Source: Sphingobacterium cavernae (GTDB lineage Bacteria > Bacteroidota > Bacteroidia > Sphingobacteriales > Sphingobacteriaceae). Taken from it: a stretch of DNA of 64,000 nt. The stretch spans positions 1-64,000 of the forward strand of contig NZ_VIQM01000020.1 in NCBI RefSeq assembly GCF_008520265.1. Direction: 5' to 3'. Position numbers and translations under genes: made by a program. Below are positions 16,829 to 25,279 of the stretch, piece by piece (the stretch's first letter is position 1; the number at the start of each line of letters is the position of its first letter). The notes beneath the pieces are model-generated. The model was given only the letters and a program-made list of their open reading frames with translations. It was not told the DNA's origin and ran no database searches.

Positions 16829-18114
16829 TGTTAAAAACTTATACATACGCAGATCTTTCTACAGCAGAAATAGACAAATTGGTATTACGTAATTCGGACC
16901 CCAATCAATCTTTTCAATCTACTGTAAATGATATTATTGAAGAAGTACGTCAACACGGCGATTCGGCTTTGGTAAATTATGCGGCTAAATTTGACCAAGT
17001 GCAACTGGATAAATTGTATTTGGATAAAACAGAAATTGAAGAACTAGCTTCAACCATAAGCCGTGATCAACAACGTGCTTTAGAAATTGCTTTTCAAAAT
17101 ATACACAAATTTCACAGCACGCAACTGAAGCGTGAGCGTGTTGTCGAAACAATGCCTGGTGTAAAATGTTGGCGTGAAGTACGTCCTATTGAGAAAGTAG
17201 GATTGTACATTCCTGGCGGCTCAGCAGTATTACCTTCTACCCTTTTGATGTTGGGTGTTCCAGCTCGTATCGCTGGTTGCAAAGAAATCGTGGTTTGTTC
17301 ACCTCCACAAAAAAACGGTAAGATCAATGGTTTCGTTGCCTACTGTTTGTTGTTGTTGAAGATTGAACGAATCTATTTGGTTGGTGGTGCGCAAGCTGTA
17401 GCAGCGATGGCTTTTGGAACTTCAAGTATTCCTAAAGTTGATAAAATATTTGGACCAGGAAATCAATTTGTTACCAAAGCAAAGAGCACTATTCAAAGCC
17501 TGACCAATGTGAGTATCGATATGCCTGCTGGTCCTTCGGAAGTATTGGTGATTGCTGATAAAACAGCCAATCCTGCATACGTAGCTGCCGATTTGTTGGC
17601 ACAAGCGGAACACGGTGAAGATAGTCAAGCAGTATTGGTCACAACAGAAGCTGATTTTGTGAACCAAGTTAATGCTGAACTAGAAACGCAATTAACTGTT
17701 TTGCCTCGTCAAGAAATTGCACGTAAAGCAATAGACAATTCATATGCTGTAGTTACTCAGGATTTGAAAGAAGCTATGCTGTTTTCGAATATTTACGCTC
17801 CAGAACATTTAATCATTGAGTCTGATCACTGGCAGACAATAACTTCATTGATATTGAACGCAGGATCCGTATTCCTAGGACATCTGACTCCAGAAAGTGC
17901 AGGTGATTATGCGTCAGGAACAAACCACACTTTACCAACTTCAGGCTACGCGCGTTCGTATTCTGGCGTATCGGTAGATTCGTTTGTGAAAAAAATCACT
18001 TTCCAATCGATTAACGAAGAAGGATTGCAACACATTGGTTCTACTGTTGAAATTTTAGCGGAGCTTGAAGGTCTCCACGCACACAAAAACGCAGTATCGA
18101 TTAGAAAAAAATAA
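16828..18114 (+). CDS. hisD: Histidinol dehydrogenase
   Basis: Zinc enzyme for the last two oxidation steps of histidine synthesis (histidinol to histidine, NAD-dependent). The 428-aa length is normal. Visible motifs are GLYIPGGSAVLPSTLLMLG, VGGAQAVAAMA, the signature IDMPAGPSEVLVIAD, LLAQAEHGEDSQA, and the C-terminal APEHL ... GDYASGTNHTLPT ... HKNAV. It is coupled to hisG. No further his genes follow, so the rest of the pathway must lie elsewhere if the cell is a prototroph. Confidence 0.97.
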   Translation: MLKTYTYADLSTAEIDKLVLRNSDPNQSFQSTVNDIIEEVRQHGDSALVNYAAKFDQVQLDKLYLDKTEIEELASTISRDQQRALEIAFQNIHKFHSTQLKRERVVETMPGVKCWREVRPIEKVGLYIPGGSAVLPSTLLMLGVPARIAGCKEIVVCSPPQKNGKINGFVAYCLLLLKIERIYLVGGAQAVAAMAFGTSSIPKVDKIFGPGNQFVTKAKSTIQSLTNVSIDMPAGPSEVLVIADKTANPAYVAADLLAQAEHGEDSQAVLVTTEADFVNQVNAELETQLTVLPRQEIARKAIDNSYAVVTQDLKEAMLFSNIYAPEHLIIESDHWQTITSLILNAGSVFLGHLTPESAGDYASGTNHTLPTSGYARSYSGVSVDSFVKKITFQSINEEGLQHIGSTVEILAELEGLHAHKNAVSIRKK

Positions 18115-18212
18115 TTTTCTATTTTACACAATATCGGGAATGCACCTGCGTTATTATATTAGAAACACAAAATGAAAATTTGCTAAAAGTTAGCGGATTT
18201 CACAGAATTATA

Positions 18213-18241
18213 AAGGGATTAAAACTATGTTTTAATCCCTT
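18213..18241. terminator. Terminator between hisD and the patatin gene
   Basis: Perfect 13-bp arms (18213-18225 and 18229-18241) with a 3-nt loop; it overlaps the stop of the leftward gene, and T-rich tracts flank it in both directions. Confidence 0.75.
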
Positions 18242-19025
18242 ACTTTTTTACTAAATGCCCCAAGTTGGTTTGAGCCAATTCGTACCCTTTATCAATCAAA
18301 AATTTCGAACGATCGAAATCCCAAATACCTGCAATATTATGTGGCACGTTTATCACGTAATTAGGTTTATAAAGCTCAATACTCAGCTGTGTTAATTTTC
18401 TTCGCATAGCTAAATAAGACTCTTGTAGCACGCTAATAGCATTTAATTTATCATAGGCTATTGACGACAAAAGTTCTCTGTTTCCATCCAAATTAACTGC
18501 AATAATTAGATTCTCTCTGTATTGAACATAATTAATTGGCAAAGGATTGAGAACACCACCATCTACTAAAAATCGTCCATCTGTAGTAACGACGGATTTA
18601 AAAACTCCCGGAATTGAGATTGATGCACGAATTGCATTGTAGACACTTCCAGTTCGAAAAACCACATCTTCTTCATTTGTCAAATCTGTAGCAACAGCAG
18701 TATACCTAATTTTCATACTTTCAATTGGCAAATCTTCAAACACATCATGCATGGTAGCCAATACCCGCTGTCCTTTCAAAAACCCATAGCGTGGATCCGA
18801 AAAATCCATCAAAAGAAAAACCTCTCTCTTTGTAAGTTTAGACATCCAATTACCCAGCTCTACATTTTTGCCTTCAGCAAATGCAGCACCTACCAATGCA
18901 CCGATTGAACAACCTACGACTTCATTTATTTCAAATCCATTTTCGATAAGCCATTTAATAACACCCAATTGCGTAACTCCACGTGCACCACCACTACCTA
19001 ATACCAGAGAAACTTTTTTTTGCAT
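18240..19025 (-). CDS. Patatin-like phospholipase family protein
   Basis: A 261-aa serine lipid hydrolase of the bacterial patatin/RssA type. It shows the oxyanion-hole block LGSGGARGVTQLG at residues 8-20, the nucleophile elbow GCSIGA (GxSxG) at about residue 40, and the catalytic DGGVLNPLP at about residue 155. No signal peptide is visible, so it is probably cytosolic or peripherally membrane bound. It is monocistronic. Substrate is unknown. Confidence 0.93.
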   Translation of the reverse strand: MQKKVSLVLGSGGARGVTQLGVIKWLIENGFEINEVVGCSIGALVGAAFAEGKNVELGNWMSKLTKREVFLLMDFSDPRYGFLKGQRVLATMHDVFEDLPIESMKIRYTAVATDLTNEEDVVFRTGSVYNAIRASISIPGVFKSVVTTDGRFLVDGGVLNPLPINYVQYRENLIIAVNLDGNRELLSSIAYDKLNAISVLQESYLAMRRKLTQLSIELYKPNYVINVPHNIAGIWDFDRSKFLIDKGYELAQTNLGHLVKK

Positions 19026-19137
19026 ATAATTTTACTATAAAGATTAAGACCTAAAATAAATTTTATTTCTCGTATTCTGCGATAATATCGAATATTAAAA
19101 TGGTTTTGTCAACGAAAAGTCTGATTTTTTAAAATAT

Positions 19138-19182
19138 TTTGGAGAATAAAATAACAGTGTTACTTTTGTTAACACTGTTAAC
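19138..19182 (+). promoter_or_regulatory. Promoter with palindromic operator for the TetR-nitroreductase operon
   Basis: TTTG (19138-19141), a 19-nt spacer and TACTTTTG (19161-19168) give a perfect-fit promoter. Overlapping it, AACAGTGTTA (19153-19162) and its exact complement TAACACTGTT (19170-19179) form an inverted repeat, and GTTAACA-C-TGTTAAC (19168-19182) forms a second, centred at 19175 near the expected start of transcription. This is a convincing TetR autorepression site. Confidence 0.7.
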
Positions 19183-19207
19183 AAGTTGCATATTCAACAA
19201 TAATAAA

Positions 19208-19807
19208 ATGTTATCGAGAAGAGAGAAAGAAATTCAAGAACTAAGGCAAGGTATAATAGACCAATCTTGGAAGATTATTCAAGAAGAAGGTTGGCAATCA
19301 CTATCAATTCGTAAGATAGCAGATGCTATTAATTACAGTGTTCCTGTAATCTATAAGCACTTTGAGAATAAAGAGGCTATAGTTGAATATTTCTCTAAAG
19401 AGGGATTTTCCAAATTAGCTACTAATTTAGATGGGTCCAAGGAAATTGCAAAGGATCAAATTGATCATTTGAAACAGATTGCATTAGCGTATTGGAAGTT
19501 TGCCTCAGAAAACACACAATACTATCGTATTATGTTTGGTTTAGGTATTCCAGCGTGTGAAACGATAAACAGTTCGGAAGAGATGAAAGCGAGCTCTAAA
19601 ATTATGTTGGATGCAATTGACAACGTGTTAACAGCGAGCAATAATAGTCAAGCAGATAGACACCTAAAACTGAAAACATTCTGGTCTATGTTGCATGGTT
19701 TTATCGCAATAGATTTATTGTCGAATCAAAAAATAGCAGAATTACCACCTCCAACAGTTTTAGATGCTGTCGAAGGATTTATTTATACATTACAAAAACA
19801 AAATTAA
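19208..19807 (+). CDS. TetR/AcrR family transcriptional regulator
   Basis: A 199-aa repressor. The N-terminal helix-turn-helix is clear: 'LSIRKIADAINYSVPVIYKHFENKEAIVEYF' at about residues 30-60, preceded by the helix RQGIIDQSWKIIQEEGW. The C-terminal part is the ligand-binding helical domain, with a WHG-like region. The frame is open from 19139, but that segment contains the promoter and operator, so the ATG at 19208 is taken. It is followed after 4 bp by a nitroreductase and probably represses both genes. Ligand unknown. Confidence 0.92.
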   Translation: MLSRREKEIQELRQGIIDQSWKIIQEEGWQSLSIRKIADAINYSVPVIYKHFENKEAIVEYFSKEGFSKLATNLDGSKEIAKDQIDHLKQIALAYWKFASENTQYYRIMFGLGIPACETINSSEEMKASSKIMLDAIDNVLTASNNSQADRHLKLKTFWSMLHGFIAIDLLSNQKIAELPPPTVLDAVEGFIYTLQKQN

Positions 19808-19811
19808 TAAT

Positions 19812-20444
19812 ATGAGCTTATTACAAGACTTACAATGGAGATACGCAACTAAGAAAATGAACGGTGAGCAAGTTGCACAAGAAAAAGTAGATTATATCAT
19901 CGAAGCAACTCGTCTTGCTCCTACTTCATCAGGTTTACAACCTTTCAAAGTTATTCAAATAACAGATCCTGAGTTGAAAGCTAAAATTCAGCCTATTGCT
20001 TTTGGACAAACACAAATCGTAGATGCTTCGCATTTATTGGTATTCGCTGCGCATGAAAGTTATACAGAAGAGTATTTAAACGAAGTTTTCTCATTCAGCG
20101 AACGTGAAAGAAATCTTCCAGAAGGATATTCAAATGATTATAAAAATATGTTATGGGCAAGTTTTTCAAAACAAACACCAGAACAACATTTCAACCATAC
20201 TGCACGCCAAGCTTACATTGGTTTTGGTCTTGCCATTGCTGCTGCAGCGGAACAACGTGTAGATGCAACACCAATGGAAGGCTTTATTAATGCCGACTTG
20301 GACGAATTGTTAGGCTTAGAAAAATTAGGTTTGAAATCCGTTACTATCTTAGCTTTAGGCTACCGTGACACAGAAAATGACTGGAACTTAAACATGAAAA
20401 AAGTACGTTTTAGCAAAGAAGACTTTTTGATTAATTTGAATTAA
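19812..20444 (+). CDS. NAD(P)H-dependent oxidoreductase, nitroreductase family
   Basis: A 210-aa FMN enzyme of the NfsB-like nitroreductase family. Visible features are WRYATKKMNG at the start, the FMN phosphate site APTSSGLQPFKVI at about residues 37-49, a central 'RQAYIGFGLAIAAAAEQ', and the C-terminal 'LALGYRDTENDW' motif with the Arg and following residues that bind FMN. The start ATG at 19812 is 4 bp after the TetR stop. It reduces nitro compounds or quinones; the TetR partner suggests induction by an electrophile. Confidence 0.93.
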   Translation: MSLLQDLQWRYATKKMNGEQVAQEKVDYIIEATRLAPTSSGLQPFKVIQITDPELKAKIQPIAFGQTQIVDASHLLVFAAHESYTEEYLNEVFSFSERERNLPEGYSNDYKNMLWASFSKQTPEQHFNHTARQAYIGFGLAIAAAAEQRVDATPMEGFINADLDELLGLEKLGLKSVTILALGYRDTENDWNLNMKKVRFSKEDFLINLN

Positions 20445-20463
20445 TCTTATATTTTCTATTTAT

Positions 20464-20493
20464 AGCTCCAGTGAAATACACTGGAGCTTTTTT
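20464..20493 (+). terminator. Rho-independent terminator
   Basis: AGCTCCAGTG (20464-20473), loop AAATA, and its complement (20479-20488), followed by a run of six T. It ends the TetR-nitroreductase operon. Confidence 0.9.
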
Positions 20494-20499
20494 GTTTCA

Positions 20500-20630
20500 T
20501 TACCAAGTTGGAAATGCTTTTTTCATTTTGTCCAAATTAATTTGAAGCTCTTCTCTTCTATCTTCAGAAGTTATTGAAACCGCTTTTTCTTGCCAGAGTA
20601 TCGCATTTTTAGTATCTCCTAAATGGTCTG
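20500..20630 (-). pseudogene. C-terminal remnant of a TPR-like protein, cut by IS66
   Basis: On the minus strand a frame without start reads from the IS66 junction as HLGDTKNAILWQEKAV and on to KAFPTW, stopping at 20500-20502. The spacing of Gly, Ala and aromatic residues resembles the last helix pair of a tetratricopeptide repeat. The rest of the gene is absent; I infer that the IS66 insertion and a later deletion removed it. Confidence 0.45.
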
Positions 20631-21359
20631 CTTAATTAGCTCTAATGCGGGTAGTGATTTTTTGGCAAAGCGATCCAGAATACCACTAACAGTCCCCTCA
20701 CTGATAGGCATGCTATATACCGAATTAAAGAACTCGCTGATCCTTGCTAAAGGAACATATTGCCGGGTATGCAAATAAGCGATCAGAGCAGTGGTTTTTG
20801 GACCATAACTAATAGGAGCATTGCCCCCGGAAGGAAAACTTGCTATAGTCTGGTGTCCGCATAAACAGGTTTTGCTGAAGATGCGATGTTCGGTGTACAA
20901 AGGCTTGGTGAGAGGAATATCAACCATTTGCTGGCAACTGGTCAATTCTGCCTGAAAGTCTTGCAGATCCAATCCACAACAGTTACAAAATCCCGGACTG
21001 TGTTCTACGATGTCCTCAGGGCAAGCGCTCATCTTTAAAGTACTGCCTTCATGCCCCTTTTGACCTCCGGAAGACTTTCCGCTGGATTTTCGTAAACTAG
21101 TGGTTCGAGGAGGGCTGTTTTCATCTTTTGAAGGAGGAAGAGAGCTGTTTCTACTATTTTTTTTAGGCCCCTTTAGCAAACGTATTTCTTCCAGAAGCCC
21201 ACCTATGGTTTCATTAAGTTGTTTAATAGTAGCACTCAGATCTGAAATGATTTGCTCAGAAGCTGCATTTTCGGCTAATCTGGATGTTTCAGATGCGATA
21301 CGGGCTGCTGATTCCTGTTCGAGCAATTCAACTAATTTCGTAAAGTTCTTGTTATCCAT
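20619..21359 (-). pseudogene. IS66-family transposase, N-terminal half
   Basis: From the ATG at 21359 the protein shows the IS66 TnpC layout: an N-terminal coiled coil ending in a leucine-rich segment, the basic stretch 'GPKKNSRNSSLPPSKD' then GQKGHEGS, a zinc ribbon with Cys pairs in FCNCCG and KTCLCGH, and the start of the catalytic domain (YLHTRQYVPLARISEFF ... ISEGTVSGILDR). It breaks off after about 245 of some 500 residues, exactly at ELIKQ, where the DDE core should begin. No TnpA/TnpB frames remain. It cannot transpose. Confidence 0.88.
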
Positions 21360-21526
21360 TATGGCCGTTCTGATAATTACAAAAAACCGCATTTAAAGCC
21401 CAAAAACCTAAAAATAAGAGTAAAAGTTATACAGTGAAATGTGGATAAAATGACTTAAATTCCTAAAAATGAAAATTGAAAAAAATACACCTTGAGATCA
21501 AGTCAAGAAAGAAAAAAAAGAACCTG

Positions 21527-21574
21527 AGTAGTTACAAAAGAACTATATACAGCAGTTTACTATTTACAACTACT
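21527..21574 (-). terminator. Probable terminator of lplA
   Basis: AGTAGTT (21527-21533) and AACTACT (21568-21574) plus three further pairs after a mismatch form a weak stem; on the minus strand a T-rich tract of eight T follows near 21510-21520. It sits immediately after the lplA stop region. Confidence 0.4.
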
Positions 21575-22553
21575 TAAGTAATTCTAAAATCTCTTTATCA
21601 GATACATTACCAAAGTAGGATTTTAGATGAATGGATTGAAATAATTCAGAAAGAGAACTTTGATCATGTCTTATGCCTATCAATTTATTTTCTAATTCTT
21701 CTATGGATTTAGAAGCAAAGAAGTCACCAAATATTTTGGCAGCAGTAATATGACCTTTATGTACATCCAAATGGACTTCAATAAATCCTGCTGAAACTTT
21801 ATTCGCCTTTTTGAAATTGTAGTCTGGTGAAAATCCAAAATTCCAATCCCATGTTTGATATTTGTCAGTTACAAGTTGATTAATTGCTCTAAGATCATCT
21901 TGGTCGTATTTATAAACTTCAAACTCTTCATTTGTTTGTATGATTTCATCAATGAAAAGTTGTTTGAATGATTCGGTAGTAGTTTCCTCTGGAAGATAAT
22001 CAATCAAATTGGTCACACGGGCACGATTAGATTTTACAGCCTTATCAATAAATTTTAATGGATTCACTTTCAATGCATCTGCCAATACAGACATCTCCGA
22101 ATTAATTAATATAGTCCCGTGTTGTATCATTTTTTTAGATTTAATGGTTTTGGCATTACCACTAAATTTCTTTCCCTCGACTAATAGATCATTTCGCCCT
22201 TCTAATTTTGCCGGAACATTTAATTTATTTAATAGCTGAATAACAGGCTTAGTAAATGTTTCAAAATCACTAAAATCTGTTTCACTCGCTATTGTGTGAA
22301 AAGAAAAATTCAAATTTCCTAAATCATGATATACCGCCCCGCCACCAGAAAGTCGACGCACAACTTTTATGTGATTCTTATTTACGTAATCCAAATTGAT
22401 TTCAGCCAATGTATTCTGAAATTTCCCTATGATGATGGAAGGCGCATTTATATATAGCAATAAAATCTCTTTGCTCGGAAATCGTTTTAACAAATATTCC
22501 TCGGATGCGATATTGAAGTATGCATCATTCGAGGGTGATTCAATTATTATCAT
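21570..22553 (-). CDS. lplA: Lipoate--protein ligase A
   Basis: A 327-aa ligase that activates lipoate with ATP and attaches it to the E2 and H proteins of oxo-acid dehydrogenases and the glycine cleavage system. The N-terminal domain has NIASEEYLL, the lipoate-binding VVRRLSGGGAVYHDLGNLNFSF, 'GRNDLLVEGKKFSGNAK' with the catalytic Lys, and QHGTILI. A C-terminal accessory domain follows (about residues 245-327). The frame is open to 22733 but the family starts at the ATG at 22553. Confidence 0.94.
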   Translation of the reverse strand: MIIIESPSNDAYFNIASEEYLLKRFPSKEILLLYINAPSIIIGKFQNTLAEINLDYVNKNHIKVVRRLSGGGAVYHDLGNLNFSFHTIASETDFSDFETFTKPVIQLLNKLNVPAKLEGRNDLLVEGKKFSGNAKTIKSKKMIQHGTILINSEMSVLADALKVNPLKFIDKAVKSNRARVTNLIDYLPEETTTESFKQLFIDEIIQTNEEFEVYKYDQDDLRAINQLVTDKYQTWDWNFGFSPDYNFKKANKVSAGFIEVHLDVHKGHITAAKIFGDFFASKSIEELENKLIGIRHDQSSLSELFQSIHLKSYFGNVSDKEILELLK

Positions 22554-22613
22554 GAGAATATATTTATACAAAGTTACAATAAGATTTATCTTCTTTCCAT
22601 CATTAAAATTTTG

Positions 22614-22621
22614 TATCTTTG
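22614..22621 (+). promoter_or_regulatory. Promoter -7 element of the charged cold-shock gene
   Basis: TATCTTTG matches TAnnTTTG and leaves a leader of about 90 nt before the ATG at 22716, long for this genome. Long leaders are common on cold-shock mRNAs. On the opposite strand CAAAGTTA at 22569-22576 is the matching element for lplA. Confidence 0.5.
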
Positions 22622-22715
22622 TAAAAAGCCGCACAACTCGCCTACATTCTCCACTCAGAATTTCTTGTCGATACGTTAGACTTTTCTCAATATAATAATC
22701 ATTAAATAGCAATAC

Positions 22716-23141
22716 ATGGGTCAAAGCCAACAAACATTTAGAAAAAAAGAAATCGCCAAAAAAAAATTACAAAAACGTAAAGAAAAAGAAGAAAAAAAAG
22801 CGCAGCGTGAAGATTCTAATGACAAAGGAAAAGCATTAGAAGAAATGTTCGCCTACGTAGATGAGAACGGTAATATCTCCGACAAACCCCCTTTAAAGAA
22901 ATACGAATTCAAAGAAGAAGACTTAATCCGTCCAGAAGTGGAAGATGTGTATTCATTCGGTAAAGTATCATTCTACAATGAAGCTGGTCAATATGGTTTT
23001 ATCCGTGACAACGAAACGAGAGAAAATGTTTATTTCAACTTCAAAATCTTAGGTTTTGTTTTACAGCAAGATCAAAAAGTAAAATTCAAATCGCAATCAA
23101 GCAAACAAGGACTTCAGGTAACAGAAGTTATTGTTTTATAA
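22716..23141 (+). CDS. Cold-shock domain protein with charged N-terminal extension
   Basis: A 141-aa RNA-binding protein. Residues 1-40 are almost purely Lys, Arg, Glu and Gln (QQTFRKKEIAKKKLQKRKEK), probably a helical RNA-binding tail. The C-terminal half is a cold-shock OB fold: FGKVSFYNEAGQYGFIRDN carries the RNP1-like block and 'NVYFNF' the RNP2-like block. This two-part form is common in Bacteroidota. It is monocistronic, with its own promoter and terminator. Confidence 0.87.
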   Translation: MGQSQQTFRKKEIAKKKLQKRKEKEEKKAQREDSNDKGKALEEMFAYVDENGNISDKPPLKKYEFKEEDLIRPEVEDVYSFGKVSFYNEAGQYGFIRDNETRENVYFNFKILGFVLQQDQKVKFKSQSSKQGLQVTEVIVL

Positions 23142-23160
23142 AATTATAGTTTTCTAAATT

Positions 23161-23199
23161 TAAAAATCCCTTAGCATGTAAAATGTTAAGGGATTTTTA
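23161..23199 (+). terminator. Rho-independent terminator
   Basis: A 16-bp stem, with one G-T pair, joins 23161-23176 to 23184-23199 across a 7-nt loop and ends in a T-rich arm. It closes the cold-shock gene. Confidence 0.85.
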
Positions 23200-23240
23200 T
23201 TAAAATTTAATTAGAAAACAATATTCTAATAAAAAAAATA

Positions 23241-23265
23241 AAGGCGAATCGGATAGATTCGCCTT
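23241..23265 (-). terminator. Terminator of the small csp gene
   Basis: AAGGCGAAT (23241-23249) pairs with its complement (23257-23265). On the minus strand it is followed by a long T-rich run (23228-23240). Confidence 0.85.
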
Positions 23266-23288
23266 TTGCAAGATAAGTATAATAAAAA

Positions 23289-23480
23289 TTAGTTTACTCT
23301 TACATTAGTGGCATTGATGCCTTTACGACCGTTCTCAACATCGTAAGTTACTTGGTCACCTTGTTGAACTTGGTCAACTAAACCTGATACGTGTACAAAG
23401 ATATCATCGCCACCGCCATCAGGGGTAATAAAACCAAATCCTTTAGTTTCATTAAAAAACTTTACAGTTCCGTTATTCAT
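23289..23480 (-). CDS. Cold-shock protein, CspA family
   Basis: A 63-aa single OB-fold nucleic-acid chaperone. Both RNA-binding motifs are intact: RNP1 KGFGFITPD and RNP2 DIFVHVSGL. The C-terminus [10 protein letters not shown] is typical. It probably melts mRNA structure at low temperature. Monocistronic, with a leader of at least 40 nt and a strong terminator; convergent with the charged cold-shock gene. Confidence 0.95.
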   Translation of the reverse strand: MNNGTVKFFNETKGFGFITPDGGGDDIFVHVSGLVDQVQQGDQVTYDVENGRKGINATNVRVN

Positions 23481-23637
23481 ATTGTTATTATTATTAATTG
23501 CTACAAGGTAAGTATAATAAATGGATAATCAACTATTTATTTCACTATACTATTAAATACTGTATACAACTGGAGTATGGCTAGTTTTTATTTGCATATC
23601 TATAACTAGTTAAAAAGTTATTTACAACACAATCGAA

Positions 23638-24022
23638 TTAAGAAATTAGTTTATTGAAGTTAATCTTATTTAAAAAATAAATTGTAACTGATGAAATAAT
23701 TACCGACAGCACAAATATTAGATTAACAATGTCAAAAAAATTTCCGATTGCTGCAAAAATTGTTAGGGCTAGAAATGCAACTGTAAAATAGATAATGACT
23801 TGACTTGTATTTAGAATTTTTCGTTTAGCAAAGAAATAGCAAATTGTCCATAGTAAATATAATCCTAGCAGAACTAATGAAATAAATTAAAAGCAAAAGT
23901 AGAGACATTCCATACTGTCCTCCAGGAAATCTGAAAAACTTACAAAAAACCATATATAGAAAAAAACTTAATAATGTATGTCCTACTAATAATGCTATTT
24001 GTTTGACGAAAGTATGAAACAT
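23638..24022 (-). pseudogene. Frameshifted small membrane-protein gene
   Basis: Two overlapping minus-strand frames make one four-helix membrane protein. From the ATG at 24022 the frame reads MFHTFVKQIALLVGHTLL and on to MSLLLLLIYF near 23885. There a shift is needed to continue as SLVLLGLYLLWTICYFF and then three more hydrophobic stretches, ending at the TAA at 23638-23640. A single 1-nt indel explains the break. Family not recognised. Either a recent pseudogene or a sequencing error; the frame upstream of 24022 (to 24169) is probably not coding. Confidence 0.55.
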
Positions 24023-24045
24023 ACTACTAATATAATCGGATAAGA

Positions 24046-24068
24046 GGAACGGGATTAATTCCCGTTCC
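24046..24068. repeat. Perfect inverted repeat
   Basis: GGAACGGGA (24046-24054), loop TTAAT, and its exact complement (24060-24068). It lies between the frameshifted membrane gene and the IS1634-like fragment and could be a terminator, a protein-binding site or part of an element end. Confidence 0.5.
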
Positions 24069-24186
24069 GACCTCCTGACTTTGACACATTTATTCATTTG
24101 TTTTCTTAATACCTTGAAAAAAAGTGTTTTATAATATTTATTATTGATTTTTGTGTGACCCAGGTGCAAATATTATATATTGTATA

Positions 24187-24573
24187 GTGTTTGTTCGTAA
24201 AAAAAATAATGTAAGTGGTGTAATCAGCGTTCAAATTTTAGAAAAACGTAATGGAAAATCCCATTTAGTAAAAACTATTGGTAGTAGTAGCGATCCTAAT
24301 CAAGTTGAATTACTATTTCAAAAAGGGAAACAATTGATTAAACACTATAAAGGAGAAATTGATTTATTTGACCAATCCAATATTGATGAATTAGAAGAGA
24401 ATGCAGCCAACGATTTGTTATCAAACATCGAAAGTGTACTTATCAATGGCACTCAACTTCTCTTGGAAAAAGTGTATAATTCAATCGGTTTTAATGATTT
24501 AGGCGACGACATTTTAAAGCATCTAGTTACAGCTCGATTAAGCCAGCCCTTAAGCAAATCAGGCACAGTAGCT
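24187..24573 (+). pseudogene. IS1634-like transposase, N-terminal fragment
   Basis: From a GTG at 24187 the frame reads MFVRKKNNVSGVISVQI, then VKTIGSSSDPNQVE, 'FDQSNIDELEE' and 'YNSIGFNDLGDDILKHLVTARL', which is the N-terminal domain of IS1634/IS4-type transposases of Bacteroidota. It ends at about LSKSG, where the sequence passes into the antisense of a group II intron reverse transcriptase. The DDE domain is missing, so the element is dead. Confidence 0.7.
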
Positions 24574-24761
24574 GTTAAAAGTTTCTCCTTATGCTCTCTA
24601 AGATAATCCACAAGGGATTCGACGCCTATCTTATCGATACCTCCAGCACCACCATTACCGACAACTTGTACATAGGCAGCATTTAGGTTCTGACGGTCAA
24701 GAAGTTGTTCTAACAGTTCATCTACTCGTGTGTTTGTGTCTGTGAGGTTCTTTTCAATCAT
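24574..24761 (-). pseudogene. Group II intron reverse transcriptase/maturase, N-terminal fragment
   Basis: From the ATG at 24761 (MIEKNLTDTNTRVDELLEQ) about 62 residues match LtrA-type intron proteins: LDRQNLNAAYVQVV, GAGGIDKIGVESLVDYLREHKEKLL. This is the RT-0 region, directly before the fingers domain. The next residues come from the antisense of the IS1634-like gene, so the palm YxDD motif, the maturase and the endonuclease parts are gone. Confidence 0.8.
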
Positions 24762-25278
24762 CCTAATAAAAGTCTGCCCTCCCACATAGCATTCGGGTTC
24801 CGCCCTATTCTTTTGTGATCAGGTTGATAAACGTTATCAATTTTCTGCATTCTGTCCTTCATTAGGTAATTCTCATCTATTGATCACTAACTTAAGGTTC
24901 ATTCCTTCCTTGCTTTGCCGTAAGCAAGTACTACGAAATCGGCTGACTTCTCACAGCTAGCTTTACTCCTTGCTTCTGAAAAAAAAAAACTTCCACAAGT
25001 CTGTGAGATCTCCCCGGGTAAGAACGATAACTTTCATCTCATGTGTCTGCTACATTTACCTTGATGCTTCTGTACAGTATAGGACTTTAGTTTGTTTGGC
25101 AACCTCATCCAGCAGCTTAGGCCTTATATGTAGTTTCTGTCCGTCAGACCGAGAGTTTGCCTAATGCTTCCTTCAGATTCCACCTCACGATGGACACCCT
25201 TGCCTTCGGCTAACACTTCCAACTGTAATGGCGTGTTCGGGACTTACACCCTAGAGTTATCGCCCATGCCGGGCACAC
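24574..25278 (-). mobile_element. Group II intron, 5' portion
   Basis: On the minus strand the intron begins at 25278 with GTGTG, followed by CCCGGCATGGGCG and the conserved 'AGGGTGTAAGTCCCGAAC' block of domain I seen in bacterial group II introns. Then come AGTGTTAGCCGAAGGCAAGGG-type sequence, GAATCTGAAGGAAGC and CAGCCGATTTCGTAG. After about 515 nt the reverse transcriptase start is reached. The 3' half, including domains V and VI, is missing: the sequence meets the IS1634-like fragment near 24574. The 5' end lies one base after the poly-T of the icd terminator, as in group IIC insertion. An A11 tract (24979-24989) is an unusual feature. Confidence 0.75.
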
Positions 25279-25279
25279 C

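Noticed and set aside
19139..19207. Lipoprotein-like start before the TetR gene (MENKITVLLLLTLLTSC)
   Set aside because: This segment is the promoter and operator. A regulator with a signal peptide is not plausible, and the hydrophobic look comes from the palindrome sequence.
22614..22715. Structured RNA thermometer in the cold-shock leader
   Set aside because: The leader is long, but no convincing stem that masks the start codon could be drawn by eye.
24151..24186. Upstream codons of the IS1634-like frame (MCDPGANIIYCI)
   Set aside because: The family starts at MFVRKK, matching the GTG at 24187; the earlier codons are chance.
25261..25278. CRISPR-like or integron-like repeats around the graveyard region
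   Set aside because: Only single palindromes were found and no regular spacer array exists.
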